Positions 45,016 through 56,707 of a stretch of DNA of 64,000 bases are shown here, in pieces. The DNA comes from Haematobia irritans (Eukaryota > Arthropoda > Insecta > Diptera > Muscidae): NCBI RefSeq assembly GCF_050003625.1, contig NC_134401.1:98062852-98126851 (forward strand), in the 5' to 3' direction. The notes beneath the pieces were generated by a model, which worked only from the letters and a program-made list of their open reading frames with translations, was not told the DNA's origin and made no database searches. How positions within the stretch are numbered: the stretch's first letter is position 1; every line of letters starts with the position of its first letter. Both the position numbers and the translations under genes were made by a program.

Positions 45016-45499
45016 GTAAGTATTTTCCTGATCCATTTTTCTTTCCATTGAATTTCATTGGCAAACTATTTAGAGTGTCTCATTGTTTTTAGTCCATTGT
45101 GGCATAAAGGATGACTGTTGGCATGCAAATGTCATTAAGCTTGGGACTGTTTTAAAATCGTTCGATAACTCGAATAAAAATACTTAGTTTTTTTTTCTAG
45201 TGTTGGGAGGTCATAAGCAGAGATGGTCTGTATCAAGCAAGCTATTTTAGGTTATATCGATTTTTGACCATGTATGTACTCTTGATAAAGGTGCAATTTT
45301 AAGGCAATATAGCAGTAGAGCCCAACGTTCTCCATTTTTTGGCAGCCATGTCGAATTTGAAGATGGGCCATACAGGAGAATTTTGCGATATAGCACCTAA
45401 ATATAAACCCATCTTCCGATTTGTTTAAAGAAGTTTTTCCCAGTCTAAAATTTTCATAAGATTTGTCAGAAATTTTGAATTTAGGGTTATTATGCCCTT

Positions 45500-45847
45500 G
45501 GGAGCCACCGTGGTGCAATGGTTAGCATGCCCGCCTTGCATACACAAGGTCGTGGGTTCGATTCCTGCTTCGACCGAACACCAAAAAGTTTTTCAGCGGT
45601 GGATTATCCCACCTCAGTAATGCTGGTGACATTTCTGAGGGTTTTCAAAGCTTCTCTAAGTGGTTTCGCTGCAATGTGGAACGCCGTTCGGACTCGGCTA
45701 TAAAAAGGAGGTCCCTTGTCATTGAGCTTAACATGGAATCGGGCAGCACTCAGTGATAAGAGAGAAGTTCACCAATGTGGTATCACAATGGACTGAATAG
45801 TCTAAGTGAGCCTGATACATCGGGCTGCCACCTAACCTAACCTAACC
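45500..45847 (+). mobile_element. tRNA-headed SINE, complete, 348 bp
   Basis: The head GGGAGCCACCGTGGTGCAAT plus GGTTAGC (A-box-like) and GGTCGTGGGTTCGATTCC (B-box) is followed by a body (CAGTAATGCTGGTGACATTT, GGAACGCCGTTCGGACTCGG) and a tail GCCTGATACATCGGGC hairpin plus CCTAACC repeats. A 12-bp target duplication TATTATGCCCTT flanks it (45488-45499, 45848-45859). The insertion is in the tail end of an R element. Confidence 0.9.
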
Positions 45848-45849
45848 TA

Positions 45850-47311
45850 ACCTATTATGCCCTTCACCACTACTGTGGTACAGGGTATAATAAGTTTGTG
45901 CATTTGTATGTAACGCCAAGAAATAGTGGACATAGACCCATCTTTAAGTATACCGATCGGTTTAGAATTAACTTCTGAGTCGATTTAGCGATGTCCGTCT
46001 GTCTGTCCGTCTGTCTGTATATGTAATTTTGTGCACAAACTACAGCTCGCAATTTAAGTGCGATCGTCCTCAAATTTGGCATAGGACCGTTTCTTGGGAC
46101 AGAGGCAATCGCTATTGGTTTTGGAAAAAAACGGTTCAGATTTAGATATAGCTGCCATATATATCTATCCCCGATTTGGTCATAGTTAGAGTCTTTATCA
46201 ACCGATTTTCTTGAAATACCGTACATCCAAATATTTTATGAATCTCGAAAATCTTGCAAAATATCAGCCAAATCGGTTCAGATTTAGATATAGCTCCCAT
46301 ATATATCTTTCCGACTTAGACACATATGACCACAGAGGCCAAAGTTTATTACCGATCTTCGTGAAATTTTGCACAGAGGTTAGAATTGACATTCTACCAA
46401 TGCTTGGTAAATTTAATTGAAATCGGTTCAAATTTAGATATAGCTCCCATATATATCTTTCGTCCGATTTGAACTTATATGGCCTCAAAAGCCAGAGTTT
46501 TGCCCTGACTTGCTTCAAATTTTGCACAAAGAGTACGTTTAATAGTATCGTTAAGTGTGTCAAATTTTGTTAAAATCGGTTCAGATTTAGATATAGCTGC
46601 CATATATATCTATCCCCGATTGGGTCATAGTTAGCGTGTTTATCAACCGATTTTCTTGAAATACCGTACATCCAAATATTTTATGAATCTCGAAAATCTT
46701 GCAAAATATCAGCCAAATCGGTTCAGATTTACATATAGCTCCCATATATATCTTTCGTCCGATTTGAACTTATATGGCCTCAAAAATTCAGGGTTTTTCC
46801 GTGATTTGCTTCAAATTTCGCGCAAGGAGTGCGTTTAGTAGTATCGGTAATTGTGCCAAATTTGGTTGAAATCGGTTCAGATTTAGATATGGCTCCCATA
46901 TATATCTTCCGTCCTATTTGCACTCATATGACCAAAGTTATACTCCCATTTACGTGAAATTTCGCATAGATAGCAGAATTATTATTCTAACTATACATGT
47001 CAAATTTAGTCAAAATCTGTTCAGATTATATATAGCTCCCACATATATACGTACACCAGAGTTGGGGCAATATGGTAGACTGTTACACATTTTAGACCCA
47101 TTTTCAATGGAAGTTTCCTCCAATTAACTGGATAGCGTTAGCCGATTTAAATTTTAATTCTAAAAATTTTGTAGAAGTAAAAAAATTGTCTCCTTTATAT
47201 AGCTTACAGCAAATGTGAAGTAGTTGAGATGTAACACAAATTTTGGCCTACATAGGGGTGAAGGGTATAATATAGTCGGCCCCGCCCGACTTTAGACTTT
47301 ACTTACTTGTT
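45850..47311 (-). mobile_element. R-family tandem-unit element, reversed
   Basis: Reversed tail (CTTCACCACTACTGTGGTAC then AGGGTATAATAAG), GTCCGTCTGTCTGTCCGTCT stretch at 45991-46020, about six units (46130-47040), and reversed head (GGGTATAATATAGTCGGCCC, GACTTTACTTACTTGTTA). The unit at 46121-46290 recurs almost identically at 46560-46730, a local duplication. The SINE inserted at its left edge. Confidence 0.75.
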
Positions 47312-47531
47312 ATCCATAAATAAATGCGGAAATTTCCCACAGATTTTGTATATGGAGATAATTAATTGAGAAATCCACAGATACACCCGATGTCCTTGGA
47401 AGCTGTAATTTTAAATTAAACCTCTGCCAACGTGCCATCTGAGCCGGTCTTTTGGGAGAATGTTTATTTCATCAAATCCACTCAAAATTCTTTACATTAA
47501 ATTAATTGCCTCTAACAGGAATGATAAATTA

Positions 47532-48261
47532 ACAGGTTGGCTGATAAGTCCCCGGTCTAACAAAGAAAACCACATTTTTGTTGTCAAAATTCGTTTTTAT
47601 TATTCAACATAGTTCCCTTCACGAGCGATACAACGATTATAACGACCTTCCAATTTTTTGATACCATTTTGGTAGTATTCCTTCGGTTTTGCCTCAAAAT
47701 AGGCCTCAGTTCCGGCGATCACCTCTTCATTGCAGCCAAATTTTTTCCCTGCGAGCATCCTTTTGAATTCTGAGAACAAGAAAAAGTCGCTGGTGGCCAG
47801 ATCTGGAGAGTACGGTGGGTGGGGAAGCAATTCGAAGCCCAATTCATGAATTTTTGCCATCGTGCTCAATGACTTGTGGCACGGTGCGTTTTCTTGGTGG
47901 AACAACACTTTTTTCTTCTTCATATGGGGCCGTTTTGCCGCGATTTCGACCTTCAAACGCTCCAATAAAGCCATATAATAGTCACTGTTGATGGTTTTCT
48001 CCTTCTCAAGATAATCGATAAAAATTATTCCATGCGCATCCCAAAAAACAGAGGCCATTACTTTGCCAGCGGACTTTTGAGTCTTTCCACGCTTCGGAGA
48101 CGGTTGACCGGTCGCTGTCTCACAAACTAATTGACTTACAGACGTCAAATTTGACACAATGACACAAATCAGTTGAAGGTTGGTACTATATAAAAATAAT
48201 ACGCATTTAATACTAGCGACGCCATCTATGTGTCAGACCGGGGACTTATAAGCCAACCTGT
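47532..48261 (-). mobile_element. Internally deleted Himar1-like mariner, 730 bp
   Basis: Both inverted ends are intact (ACAGGTTGGCTGATAAGTCC on the left; one mismatch on the right) with TA duplications (47530-47531, 48262-48263). About 0.55 kb encoding the N-terminal half is missing. The deletion joins CGGTCGCTGTC to TCACAAACTAATTGAC near 48120. With both ends kept it could be mobilised in trans. Confidence 0.85.
47600..48120 (-). pseudogene. Mariner transposase C-terminal part (Himar1-like)
   Basis: One uninterrupted frame from ATGQPSPKRGKTQKSAGKVM to the normal end (EGRYNRCIAREGNYVE). It lacks the DNA-binding domain and the first catalytic Asp. The second Asp is Glu here (FHQENAPCH), and the third region reads SPDLATSDFFLF. 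It cannot be an active transposase. A residual C-terminal product could only act as an inhibitor, which is speculation. Confidence 0.8.
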
Positions 48262-48399
48262 TATGTTGACGAAAAAGTACTAAAAATGTACTTTTCGAAG
48301 CCAAAAGGTGCTAAAATTACATAATATCACATTTAAAGACTATTGTAAAAGTATACGTATATTAAATTCTAGTCCGATCATGAACATTTAGTTTTTCTA

Positions 48400-51300
48400 A
48401 AAAAAATTTTATTTTGCAAAATTTTATTTCTGTAGAAAATTTTGTCAACATTTTATTTCTGCAGAAAATTTTATTTCAGCGAAAATTTTGTCAAAATGTT
48501 ATTTCTATAGAAAATTATGTCAAAATTTTATTTCTATAAAAAATTTTGTCAAAATTTAATTTCTATAGAAATTTTTTTTTTTAAATTTTATTTCAAAGAA
48601 AATTTTGTCAAAATATTATTTCTATAGAAAATGTCCAAAATTTTATTTCAATAGAAAATTGTGTCAAAATTTTACTTATATGGAAAATTTTGTCAAAATT
48701 TTTATTTCTATAAAACATTTTCTCAAAATTTTATCTCTATAGAAAATTTTCTCAAAATTTTATTACTACAGGAATTTTGTCAAAATTTAATTTCTATAGA
48801 AAATTTTGTCAAAATTTCATTTCTATTGAAAATTTTCTCGAAATTTTATTTCTATAGAAAATTTTGTCAAAATTTTATTTCTATAGAAAATTTTGTCAAA
48901 ATTTTATTCTTCAGAAGTTTTTTTTCAAAATTTTATTTCTATAGAACATTTTGTCAAAATTTTATTTCTATAGAAAATTGTATCAAAATTTCATTTCTAT
49001 CGAAAATTTTCTCGAATTTTTTTTTTAGAAAATTTTATCAAAATTTTAGTTCTACAGGAAATTTTGTCAAAATTTTGCTTCTATGGAAAATTTTGTCAAA
49101 ATTTTATTTCTATAGAAATATTTCTCAAAATTTCATTTCTATAGAAAATTTTTTCGAAATTTTATTTCTATAGAAAATTTTGTCAAAATTTTACTTCTAT
49201 AAAAAATGTTGTCAAAATTTTATTTGTATAGGAAATTTTGTCAAAATTGTATTTCTATAGAAAATTTTCCGGAAATTTTATTTCTATAGAAAATTTTGTC
49301 AAAATTTTACTTCTATAGAATACTGTCCAAATTATGCTTCTATAGAATATTTTACTTCTATAGAATATTTTTATCTCTGCAGAAAATTTTATTTCAGCGA
49401 AAATTTTGTCAAAATGTTATTTCTATAGAAAATTATGTCAAAATTTTATTTCTGTAAAAATTTTGTCAAAATTTAATTTCTATAGAAAATTTTTTTAAAA
49501 TTTTATTTCAAAGAAAATTTTGTCAAAATATTATTTCTATAGAAAATGTCCAAAATTTTATTTCAATAGAAAATTGTGTCAAAATTTTACTTATATGGAA
49601 AATTTTGTCAAAATTTTAATTATATGGAAAATTTTGTCAAAATTTTTATTTCTATAGAATATTTTCTCAAAATTTTATCTCTATAGAAAATTTTTTCAAA
49701 ATTTTATTACTACAGGCAATTTAGTGAAAATTTAATTTCTATAGAAAATTTTGTCAAAATTTCATTTCTATTGAAAATTTTCTCGAAATTTTATTTCTAT
49801 AGAAAATTTTGTCAAAATTTTATTTTTATAGAAAATTTTGTCAAAATTTTATTTTTCAGAAGTTTTTTTTTTTTTTAAATTTTATTTCTATAGAATATTT
49901 TGTAAAAATTTTATTTTTATAGAAAATTTTATCAAAATTTCATTTCTATCGAAAATTTTCTCGATTTTTTTTTAGAAAATTTTATCAAAATTTTGCTTCT
50001 ATAGAAAATTTTGCAAAATTTTATTTCTATAGAAATATTTCTCAAAATTTCATTTCTATAGAAATTTTTTTCGAAATTTTATTTCTATAGAAAATTTTGT
50101 CAAAATTTTACTTCTATAAAAATTTTTTTCAAAATTTTATTTGTATAGGAAATTTTGTCAAAATTGTATTTCTATAGAAAAATTTCCGGAAATTTTATTT
50201 CTATCGAACATTTTGGAGCATTTATCAAAATTGTATTCTTCTATGGAGCATTTATCAAAATTTTATTTCTCTAGAAAATGTTGTCAAAATTTTATTACTA
50301 TAGAAAATTCTCTCAATTTTTTTATAGAACATTTTGTGAAAATGGGTATTTCTATAGTAAATGTTGTCAAAATTTACTTCTATAGAAAATTCTGTCAAAA
50401 TCTTATTTCAAAATGTATTTATCACAGTGATGCGCATTCGAGACTTTTGTTGTTCGAAGTACACATAGCTTACTCTAGAACATTTAATGATATCATGGCT
50501 TATGTATCGTCCCATCACTATCAGTTTTTTTCTCCTTCTAGGTATTGCAAACATATGCACTAACCTGTTTCAAAATGTGATTCAGGGTATAAATAAATAA
50601 AATTTTTCAAAATTTTATTTCTGTAGAAAATTTTGTCAACATTTTATTTCTATAGATAATTTTTTCGAAATTTTATTTCTATAGAAAATTTTGTCAAAAT
50701 TTTATTTCTATAGAAAATTTTGTAAAAATTTTATTTCTATAGAAAATTGTGTCAAAATTTTATTTCTATAGAAAATTTTGCCAAAAATTTTATTTCTATC
50801 GAAAATTTTGTTTAAATTTTATTTCTACAGAAAATTTGTATAGAAAATTTTAGTTCTATAGAAAACTTTGTAAAAATTTTATTGCAATGGAAAATTTTTT
50901 CAAAATTTTATTTCTATAGAAAACTTTCTCAAAATTTCATTTCTTATGAATATTTTGTCAAAATTTTATTTCTATAGAAAATTGTGTCAAAATTTTATTT
51001 CTATAGAAAATTTTGCCAAAAATTTTATTTCTATCGAAAATTTTGTTTAAATTTTATTTCTACAGAAAATTTGTATAGAAAATTTTAGTTCTATAGAAAA
51101 CTTTGTAAAAATTTTATTGCAATGGAAAATTTTTTCAAAATTTTATTTCTATAGAAAACTTTCTCAAAATTTCATTTCTTATGAATATTTTGTCAAAATT
51201 TTATTTCTGTATAAAATTTTGTCAAAATTTTATTTCTGTATAAAATTTTGTCAACATTTTATTTCTATAGATATTTTGTCAAAATTTTATTTCTATAGAA

Positions 51301-52290
51301 AATTTTGTCAAAATTTTATTTCTACAGAAAATTTTCTTAAAATTTTATTTCTGTAGAAAATTGTGCCAAAAATTTTATTTCTATCGAAAATTTTGTTAAA
51401 ATTTTAATTTGTATAGAAAATGTTGTCAAAATTTTATTTCTATAGAAAATTTTGTCAAAATTTGATTTGTATAGAAAATTTTAGTTCTATAGAAAACTTT
51501 GTAAAAATTTTATTTCAATGGAAAATTTTTTCAAAATTTTATTTCTATAGAAAATTTTTTCAAAATTTTATATCTATAGAAAATTTTCTCAAAATTTTAT
51601 TTCTATAGAAAATTATCTCAAAATTTCATTTCTATATAATATTTTGTCAAAATTTTATTTCTGTAGAAAATTTTGTCAACACTTTATTTCTACAGATAAT
51701 TTTTTCGAAATTTTATTTCTATAGAAAATTTTGTCAAAATTTTATTTCTATAGAAAATTTTGTCAAAATTTTATTTCTATAGAAAATTTTGTCAAAATTT
51801 TATTTCTATAGAAAATTTTGTCAAAATTTTATTTTTATAGAAAATTTTGTCAAAATTTTATTTCTATAGAAAATTTTGCCAAAAATTTTATTTCTATCGA
51901 AAATTTTGTTAAAATTTTATTTCTACAGAAAATTTTCTTAAAATTTTATTTCTGTAGAAAATTTTGCCAAAAATTTTATTTCTATCGAAAATTTTGTTAA
52001 AATTTTAATTTGTTATAGAAAATTTTGTCAAAATTTTATTTGTATAGGAAACTTTGTCAAAATTTTATTTCTATAGGAAATTTTGTCAAAATTTTATTTC
52101 TACAAAAATTGCTCAATATTTTACTTCTATATAATACTATCCAAATTATGCTTCTATAGAATATTTTACTTCTATAGAATATTTCCACATCCACATTTTA
52201 CTTCCATTTACAATTTTGCCAAAAATTTACTTCTATGGAGCATTTACCAAAATTTTATTTCTCTAGAAAATGTTGTCAAAATTTTATTAC
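48400..52290 (+). repeat. 29-bp satellite array in intron 1 with higher-order repeats
   Basis: About 130 units. Variant strings repeat at larger spacing: the GCAGAAAATTTTATTTCAGC block at 48461 recurs at 49378 (about 0.9 kb apart). The block TTTGCCAAAAATTTTATTTC then TATCGAAAATTTTGTTTAAA at 50770 recurs at 51011 (about 240 bp). A non-satellite insert lies at 50415-50590. Confidence 0.9.
50245..50590 (+). repeat. Segmental duplication, copy 1 (uninterrupted)
   Basis: It covers satellite variants from GGAGCATTTATCAAAATTTT through GTGATGCGCATTCGAGACTT and TTCTCCTTCTAGGTATTGCA to GATTCAGGGTATAAA. It is the empty-site counterpart of 52226-53745. Confidence 0.8.
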
Positions 52291-52292
52291 TA

Positions 52293-53156
52293 CACAGAAA
52301 AAAATATCACCAAAATATTTCCAATTAAAAAGTTAATTGAAGTTGAAATTTTTTTCAATTAATAAATTAATTGGTACAATTAACTTTTTAATCAAGATAG
52401 AAACATTAAGTTAATTAAGTCAATGATTGAACATTTTAAAATTTTTAATTAAAAAGTTAATTGATACAATTAACTTTTAATCAAATTCGGAAGACTTAGT
52501 CAGTTTATGATGATAATGAACATTTTTTTTAAATTTTTAGTTAAAATTTTTTTTCAAACAATCAATTGTTAATCCAAATAAAAATTCTAAGCCAATTCAG
52601 AATGTAATTGAAAATAGTTACCTTTTTTTAATTAATAAATTAATTGGGTTTTGCAATCAACATCAATTAAATTTTTAATTGAATCAATTAAAAAATTAAT
52701 TGAAATTTGGCAATGAAATCAATTAATTTTTTAATCAAGAATTTTTTCTGTGCCCAATTAAAACTGTGATTGAACTATCATTTTCGTGCACACAAAAAAT
52801 TTTTTTTCTGGTTCAATCACGAAATTAATTGATCCAATTAATTTTTTAATTGAAATGTCTTCAATCACAGAAATGATAGTATCAATTAAAAAATTAATTG
52901 AAGGTCAATTAAAAAATTAATTGATCCAATTAAAAAATTAATTGATACTATTGAATTTGGTGATTGATTTTTGTTTCAATTAAAAAATTTGTTGAATCAA
53001 TTAAATTTTTAATTGAATTTTTTTTAAAACTCAATTAAAATTTTAATTGGAAAAATTTTCTTGAAAATTTTTTCTGTGTGATTGAAGACATTTCAATTAA
53101 AAAATTAATTGGATCAATTAATTTCGTGATTGAATCAGAAAAAAAAATTTTGTGTG
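52293..53156. mobile_element. Palindromic TA-MITE, long form with a second MITE inside
   Basis: It begins CACAGAAAAAAATATCACC and ends AAATTTTGTGTG, flanked by TA (52291-52292, 53157-53158). Removing it restores copy 1 of the duplication. The inside is built of TTAATTGAT/ATCAATTAA palindromes. A shorter relative (52789-53080, CACACAAAAAA to TTTTCTGTGTG) is nested within. Confidence 0.8.
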
Positions 53157-53360
53157 TATAGAAAATTCTCTCAATTTTTTTATAGAACATTTTGTGAAAA
53201 TGGGTATTTCTATAGTAAATGTTGTCAAAATTTACTTCTATAGAAAATTCTGTCAAAATCTTATTTCAAAATGTATTTATCACAGTGATGCGCATTCGAG
53301 ACTTTTGTTGTTCGAAGTACACATAGCTTACTCTAGAACATTTAATGATATCATGGCTTA

Positions 53361-53645
53361 CACACAAAAAAAATTCTGATTCAATCACGAAATTAATTGA
53401 TCCAATTAATTTTTTAATTGAAATGTCTTCAATCACAGAAATGATAGTATCAATTAAAAAATTAATTGACAGTCAATTAAAAAATTAATTGATCCAATTA
53501 AATATTTAATTGATACTATTAATTTGTGTGATTGATTTTTATTTAAATTAAAAAATTTGTTGAATCAATTAAATTTTTAATTGAATATTTTTTAAAACTC
53601 AATTAAGATTTTAATTGGAAAATTTTCGTGAAATTTTTTTCTGTG
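53361..53645. mobile_element. Palindromic TA-MITE, 285 bp
   Basis: It begins CACACAAAAAAAATTCTGAT and ends TTTTTTTCTGTG, flanked by TA (53359-53360, 53646-53647). The empty site at 50493-50500 confirms the boundaries. The body has repeated short palindromes (AAAATTAATTGATCCAATTA) and TGATAGTATCAATTAAAAA. Non-coding; Tc1/mariner-type by TA duplication. Confidence 0.85.
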
Positions 53646-53814
53646 TATTTGTCGTCATATCACTATCAGTTTTTTTCTCCTTCTAGGTATTGCAAACATA
53701 TGCACTAACCTGTTTCAAAATGTGATTCAGGGTATAAAAATTAAGTTTTAGAAGTACCTACATATTTGTGAGAAAAGTTCAAAATAGCTACTTAAGTAAT
53801 ACTACACACAAAAA

Positions 53815-54091
53815 ATTTTTTTCTGATTCAATCACGAAATTAATTGATCCAATTAATTTTTAATTGAAATGTCTTCAATCACAGAAATGATAGTATCAAT
53901 TAAAAAATTAATTGAAGGTCAATTAAAAAGTTAATTGATCCAATTAAAAAATTAATTGATACTATTATTTTTGTGATTGATTTTTGTTTCAATTAAAAAA
54001 TTTGTTGAATCAATTAAATTTTTAATTGAATATTTTTTAAAACTTAATTAAAATTGTAATTGGAAAATTTTTCGTGAAATTTTTTTGTGTG
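53815..54091. mobile_element. Palindromic TA-MITE, 277 bp
   Basis: Close relative of 53361-53645. It begins CACACAAAAAATTTTTTTCT and ends TTTTTTTGTGTG. TA flanks lie at 53813-53814 and 54092-54093. Confidence 0.85.
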
Positions 54092-54474
54092 TAGCACCTA
54101 AAAGTATGCTTCACTAACACACACACCCACACCACAGAAAGTACCTTCAAATATTCTTTGAGAATTCGTTTTCCATAATTACGTTTGATTGACAATTATT
54201 GAAAAATGAAAGTAATTTTCCATCGCAGTAACTCACAGTAAAAGACTCGTTTTTCAATATTAAGACAATTACACACAATTATTTATTTATTTATCATGTC
54301 CTGATTGTCCTTTGACGGAACATTAAATGTAAGAAATGTTCCCCTTTTGTTTCCCTCTCACCTTACTATCATCACAATATTTAACCACTAAGGTCATATA
54401 TTTTTATTACAATTCTTATTATGGGTCTATTCTTGCTATTCGTCATATAAATTTGTGTGTTGTCTTTGTTTCAG

Positions 54475-54622
54475 AGCAATGTTAACATTGATTACGACCA
54501 TATTGTGCGTCGTTTGCTACTGTTGCCATCGCAACATAAAAAAACGTACGGAAGCCGCATATCGTCAGCAACGCCAATGGCTGGAAAATGATCCAAACAT
54601 GGAAATCTATAGTGTAGAACAG
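54475..54622 (+). CDS. Host gene, second coding exon: transmembrane segment and basic cytoplasmic start
   Basis: The acceptor TTTGTTTCAG precedes it and the donor CAG|GTGAGTAAG follows. With the two bases left from exon 1 the exon gives 50 codons and ends in phase 0. Residues read AMLTLITTILCVVCYCCHRN then IKKRTEAAYRQQRQW and ENDPNMEIYSVEQ. With LLLGG from exon 1 this makes one hydrophobic span. Its end has four Cys in CVVCYCC, possible palmitoylation sites, followed by a strongly basic stretch that would lie in the cytoplasm by the positive-inside rule. A frame read past the donor ends in repeat-free intron and is not coding. The 3' part of the gene is beyond this window. I do not recognise the family. 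Confidence 0.8.
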
Positions 54623-55554
54623 GTGAGTAAGTGGATAAAGACATTGTACATACATATCCATATATATAGAATAACTTACTTTGCAAAAAAACAAATATCA
54701 AATAAAGACAATTTACTTTTTGGTAAAATTTTAACAAAGTGGGATCAGTATTTTGGAACTAGAAGCTTTTTAGGAGGATCCTTGTTTTCTTTTCTTAGCT
54801 TAGTGTACGTACGACAATTTCAAGCGAAAAACGTATGTGGAAACTCCGGTTTTGTCTCAACATCGACGGAAATTGCTTCGCATATTGTAGCGGTTGCAAA
54901 ATCGTAAATTTTTTACCGTTTGGTAGATTGGTACACAGAAAAAAATATCACCAAAATATTTCCAATTAAAAAGTTAATTGTAGTTGAAAATTTTTTTCAA
55001 TTAATAAATTAATTGATACAATTAAATTTTATAAACATAGAAACATTAAGTTAATTAAGGAAATAATTGAACATTTTTAAATAAAAAATTAATTAAAACA
55101 ATTAACTTTTTAATCACATTCGGAAAAGGAAGTCAGTTAAAACAAGTATATATGGCCGTAAGTTCGGCTAGGCCGAATCTTATGTACCCTATGTACCCTC
55201 CACCATGGTTTGCGTAGAAACTTCTACGAAACACTGTCATCCACAATCGAATTACTGGGGTTGTGGTTTTCTAAATTGTGAGTTAGTCCATACGTGGTAT
55301 ATATTTAGACAAAAAAGGTATGTGTAGGTAAGTCTACAAATAATTACGAATCGATATGGACTTTTGCACGGTACGTAGATAGCCAGAATTGAAATATGGG
55401 GGTCGCTCATATGAGGGCTATATACAACTATGAACTTGATATGGACCAATTTTTGTGTGATTGGGGATCGTTTATCTGATGGTTATATATAACTATAGAC
55501 CGATATAGACCTTTTTAGGCATGGTTGTTAACGGGCATATACTAGCACAATGTA

Positions 55555-55782
55555 CACACAAAGAAAATTTCATTAAAATTGAGCCAACGAACAATTTTCA
55601 TGGATATAACGAAACATTTTCATTAATACAATGAAAATATTCGTTAATAGAACGAAACGTTACGTTGATTAACACAAATTTCGTTATAATAACGAAAAAT
55701 TTCATTGTATTAACGAATTTTTTTCATTGGCTCAGTTTTAATGACACATTTCGTTAATATAACGAAACTTTTTCTATCAGTG
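55555..55782. mobile_element. TA-MITE, 228 bp, with TTAATATAACGAAA motifs
   Basis: It begins CACACAAAGAAAATTTCATT and ends CTTTTTCTATCAGTG, flanked by TA (55553-55554, 55783-55784). Joining the flanks gives CAATGTACCAAATTTC, the intact P sequence found at 9489-9502. Inside are repeated inverted GTTAATATAACGAAA-like motifs. Confidence 0.85.
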
Positions 55783-56360
55783 TACCAAATTTCAACTGAC
55801 TCGGATGAAATTTGCTCCTCCAAGAGGCTCCAAAACCAAATCTCGGGATCGGTTTATATGGGGGCTATATATGATTATGGACTGATATGGACCACTTTTG
55901 CATGGTTGTTAAATATCATATACTAGCACCACGTACCAAATTTCAACCGAATTGGATGAATTTTGCTCTTCCAAGGGACTCCAGATTTCAAATCTGGGGA
56001 TCGGTTTATATGGGGGCTGTATATATGTGGACCAATTTTTGCATGGTTGTTAGAGATCATAGGCTGACACCATGTACTAAATTTCAAGCGGATCGGATGA
56101 AATTTGCTTCTCTTAGAGGCTCCGCAAGCCCAATCTGGGGATCGGTTTATATGGGGGCTATATATAATTATGGACCGATGTGGACCAATTTTTGCATGGT
56201 TGTTAGAGACCATATACTAACACCAAGTACCAAATTTCAACCGGATCGGATGAAATTTGCTTCTCTTAGAGGCTCCGCAAGCCAAATTTGGGGGTCCGTT
56301 TATATGGGGTCTATACGTAAAAGTGGACCGATATGGCCCATTTGCAATTCCATCCGACCT

Positions 56361-56707
56361 AGGTTAGGTTAGGTTATGTGGCAGCCCGATGTATCAGGGT
56401 CACTTAGACTATTCAGTCCATTGTGATACCACAGTGGTGAACTTCTCTCTTATCACTGAGTGCTGCCCGATTCCTTGTTAAGCTCAATGACAAGGGACCT
56501 CCTTTTTATAGCCGAGTCCGAACGGCGTTCCACATTCCAGTGAAACCACTTAGAGGAGCTTTGAAACCCTCCGAAATGTCACCAGCATTACTGAGGTGTG
56601 ATAATCCACCGCTGAAAAACTTTTTGGTGTTCGGTCGTAGCAGGAATCGAACCCACGACCTTGTGTATGCAAGGCGGGCATGCTAACCATTGCACCACGG
56701 TGGCTCC
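56361..56707 (-). mobile_element. tRNA-headed SINE, reversed, 347 bp
   Basis: Reversed copy of 45500-45847: AGGTTAGGTTAGGTTATGTG tail first, head GCTAACCATTGCACCACGGT last. The target duplication CCGACCT (56354-56360, 56708-56714) restores the P sequence CATCCGACCTACATCAATAA seen at 10527. Confidence 0.9.

Larger units (their letters stand above)
52226..53745 (+). repeat. Segmental duplication, copy 2 (with two MITE insertions)
   Basis: This is the same sequence as 50245-50590, split at ATTACTA|TAGAAAATTC by a MITE (52293-53156) and at GGCTTA|T by a second (53361-53645). Confidence 0.8.
45016..54474 (+). other. Intron 1 of the host gene, 9459 bp, packed with mobile DNA
   Basis: The donor is GTAAGTATTTT at 45016 and the acceptor TTGTCTTTGTTTCAG ends at 54474. 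It splits a Gly codon after its second base. It contains a SINE, an R element, a deleted mariner, a 3.9-kb satellite and three MITEs, all listed separately. Stretches 45016-45487, 47312-47530 and 54094-54470 show no recognised repeat. Confidence 0.75.

Noticed and set aside
45500..45572. Functional tRNA gene
   Set aside because: A- and B-box motifs are present, but the acceptor stem and anticodon arm do not fold, and the sequence continues into a SINE body with a target duplication.
48661..49173. Open frames in the satellite (FYFYRKFCQNF, ISIENFVKIL types)
   Set aside because: They are three-frame translations of a 29-bp tandem repeat. Most end at the TAG in CTATAG, and the same peptides appear at every array.
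54455..54907. 150-codon frame running past exon 2
   Set aside because: It crosses a strong acceptor and a strong donor. The part after 54622 reads into intron sequence and the left end of a transposon.
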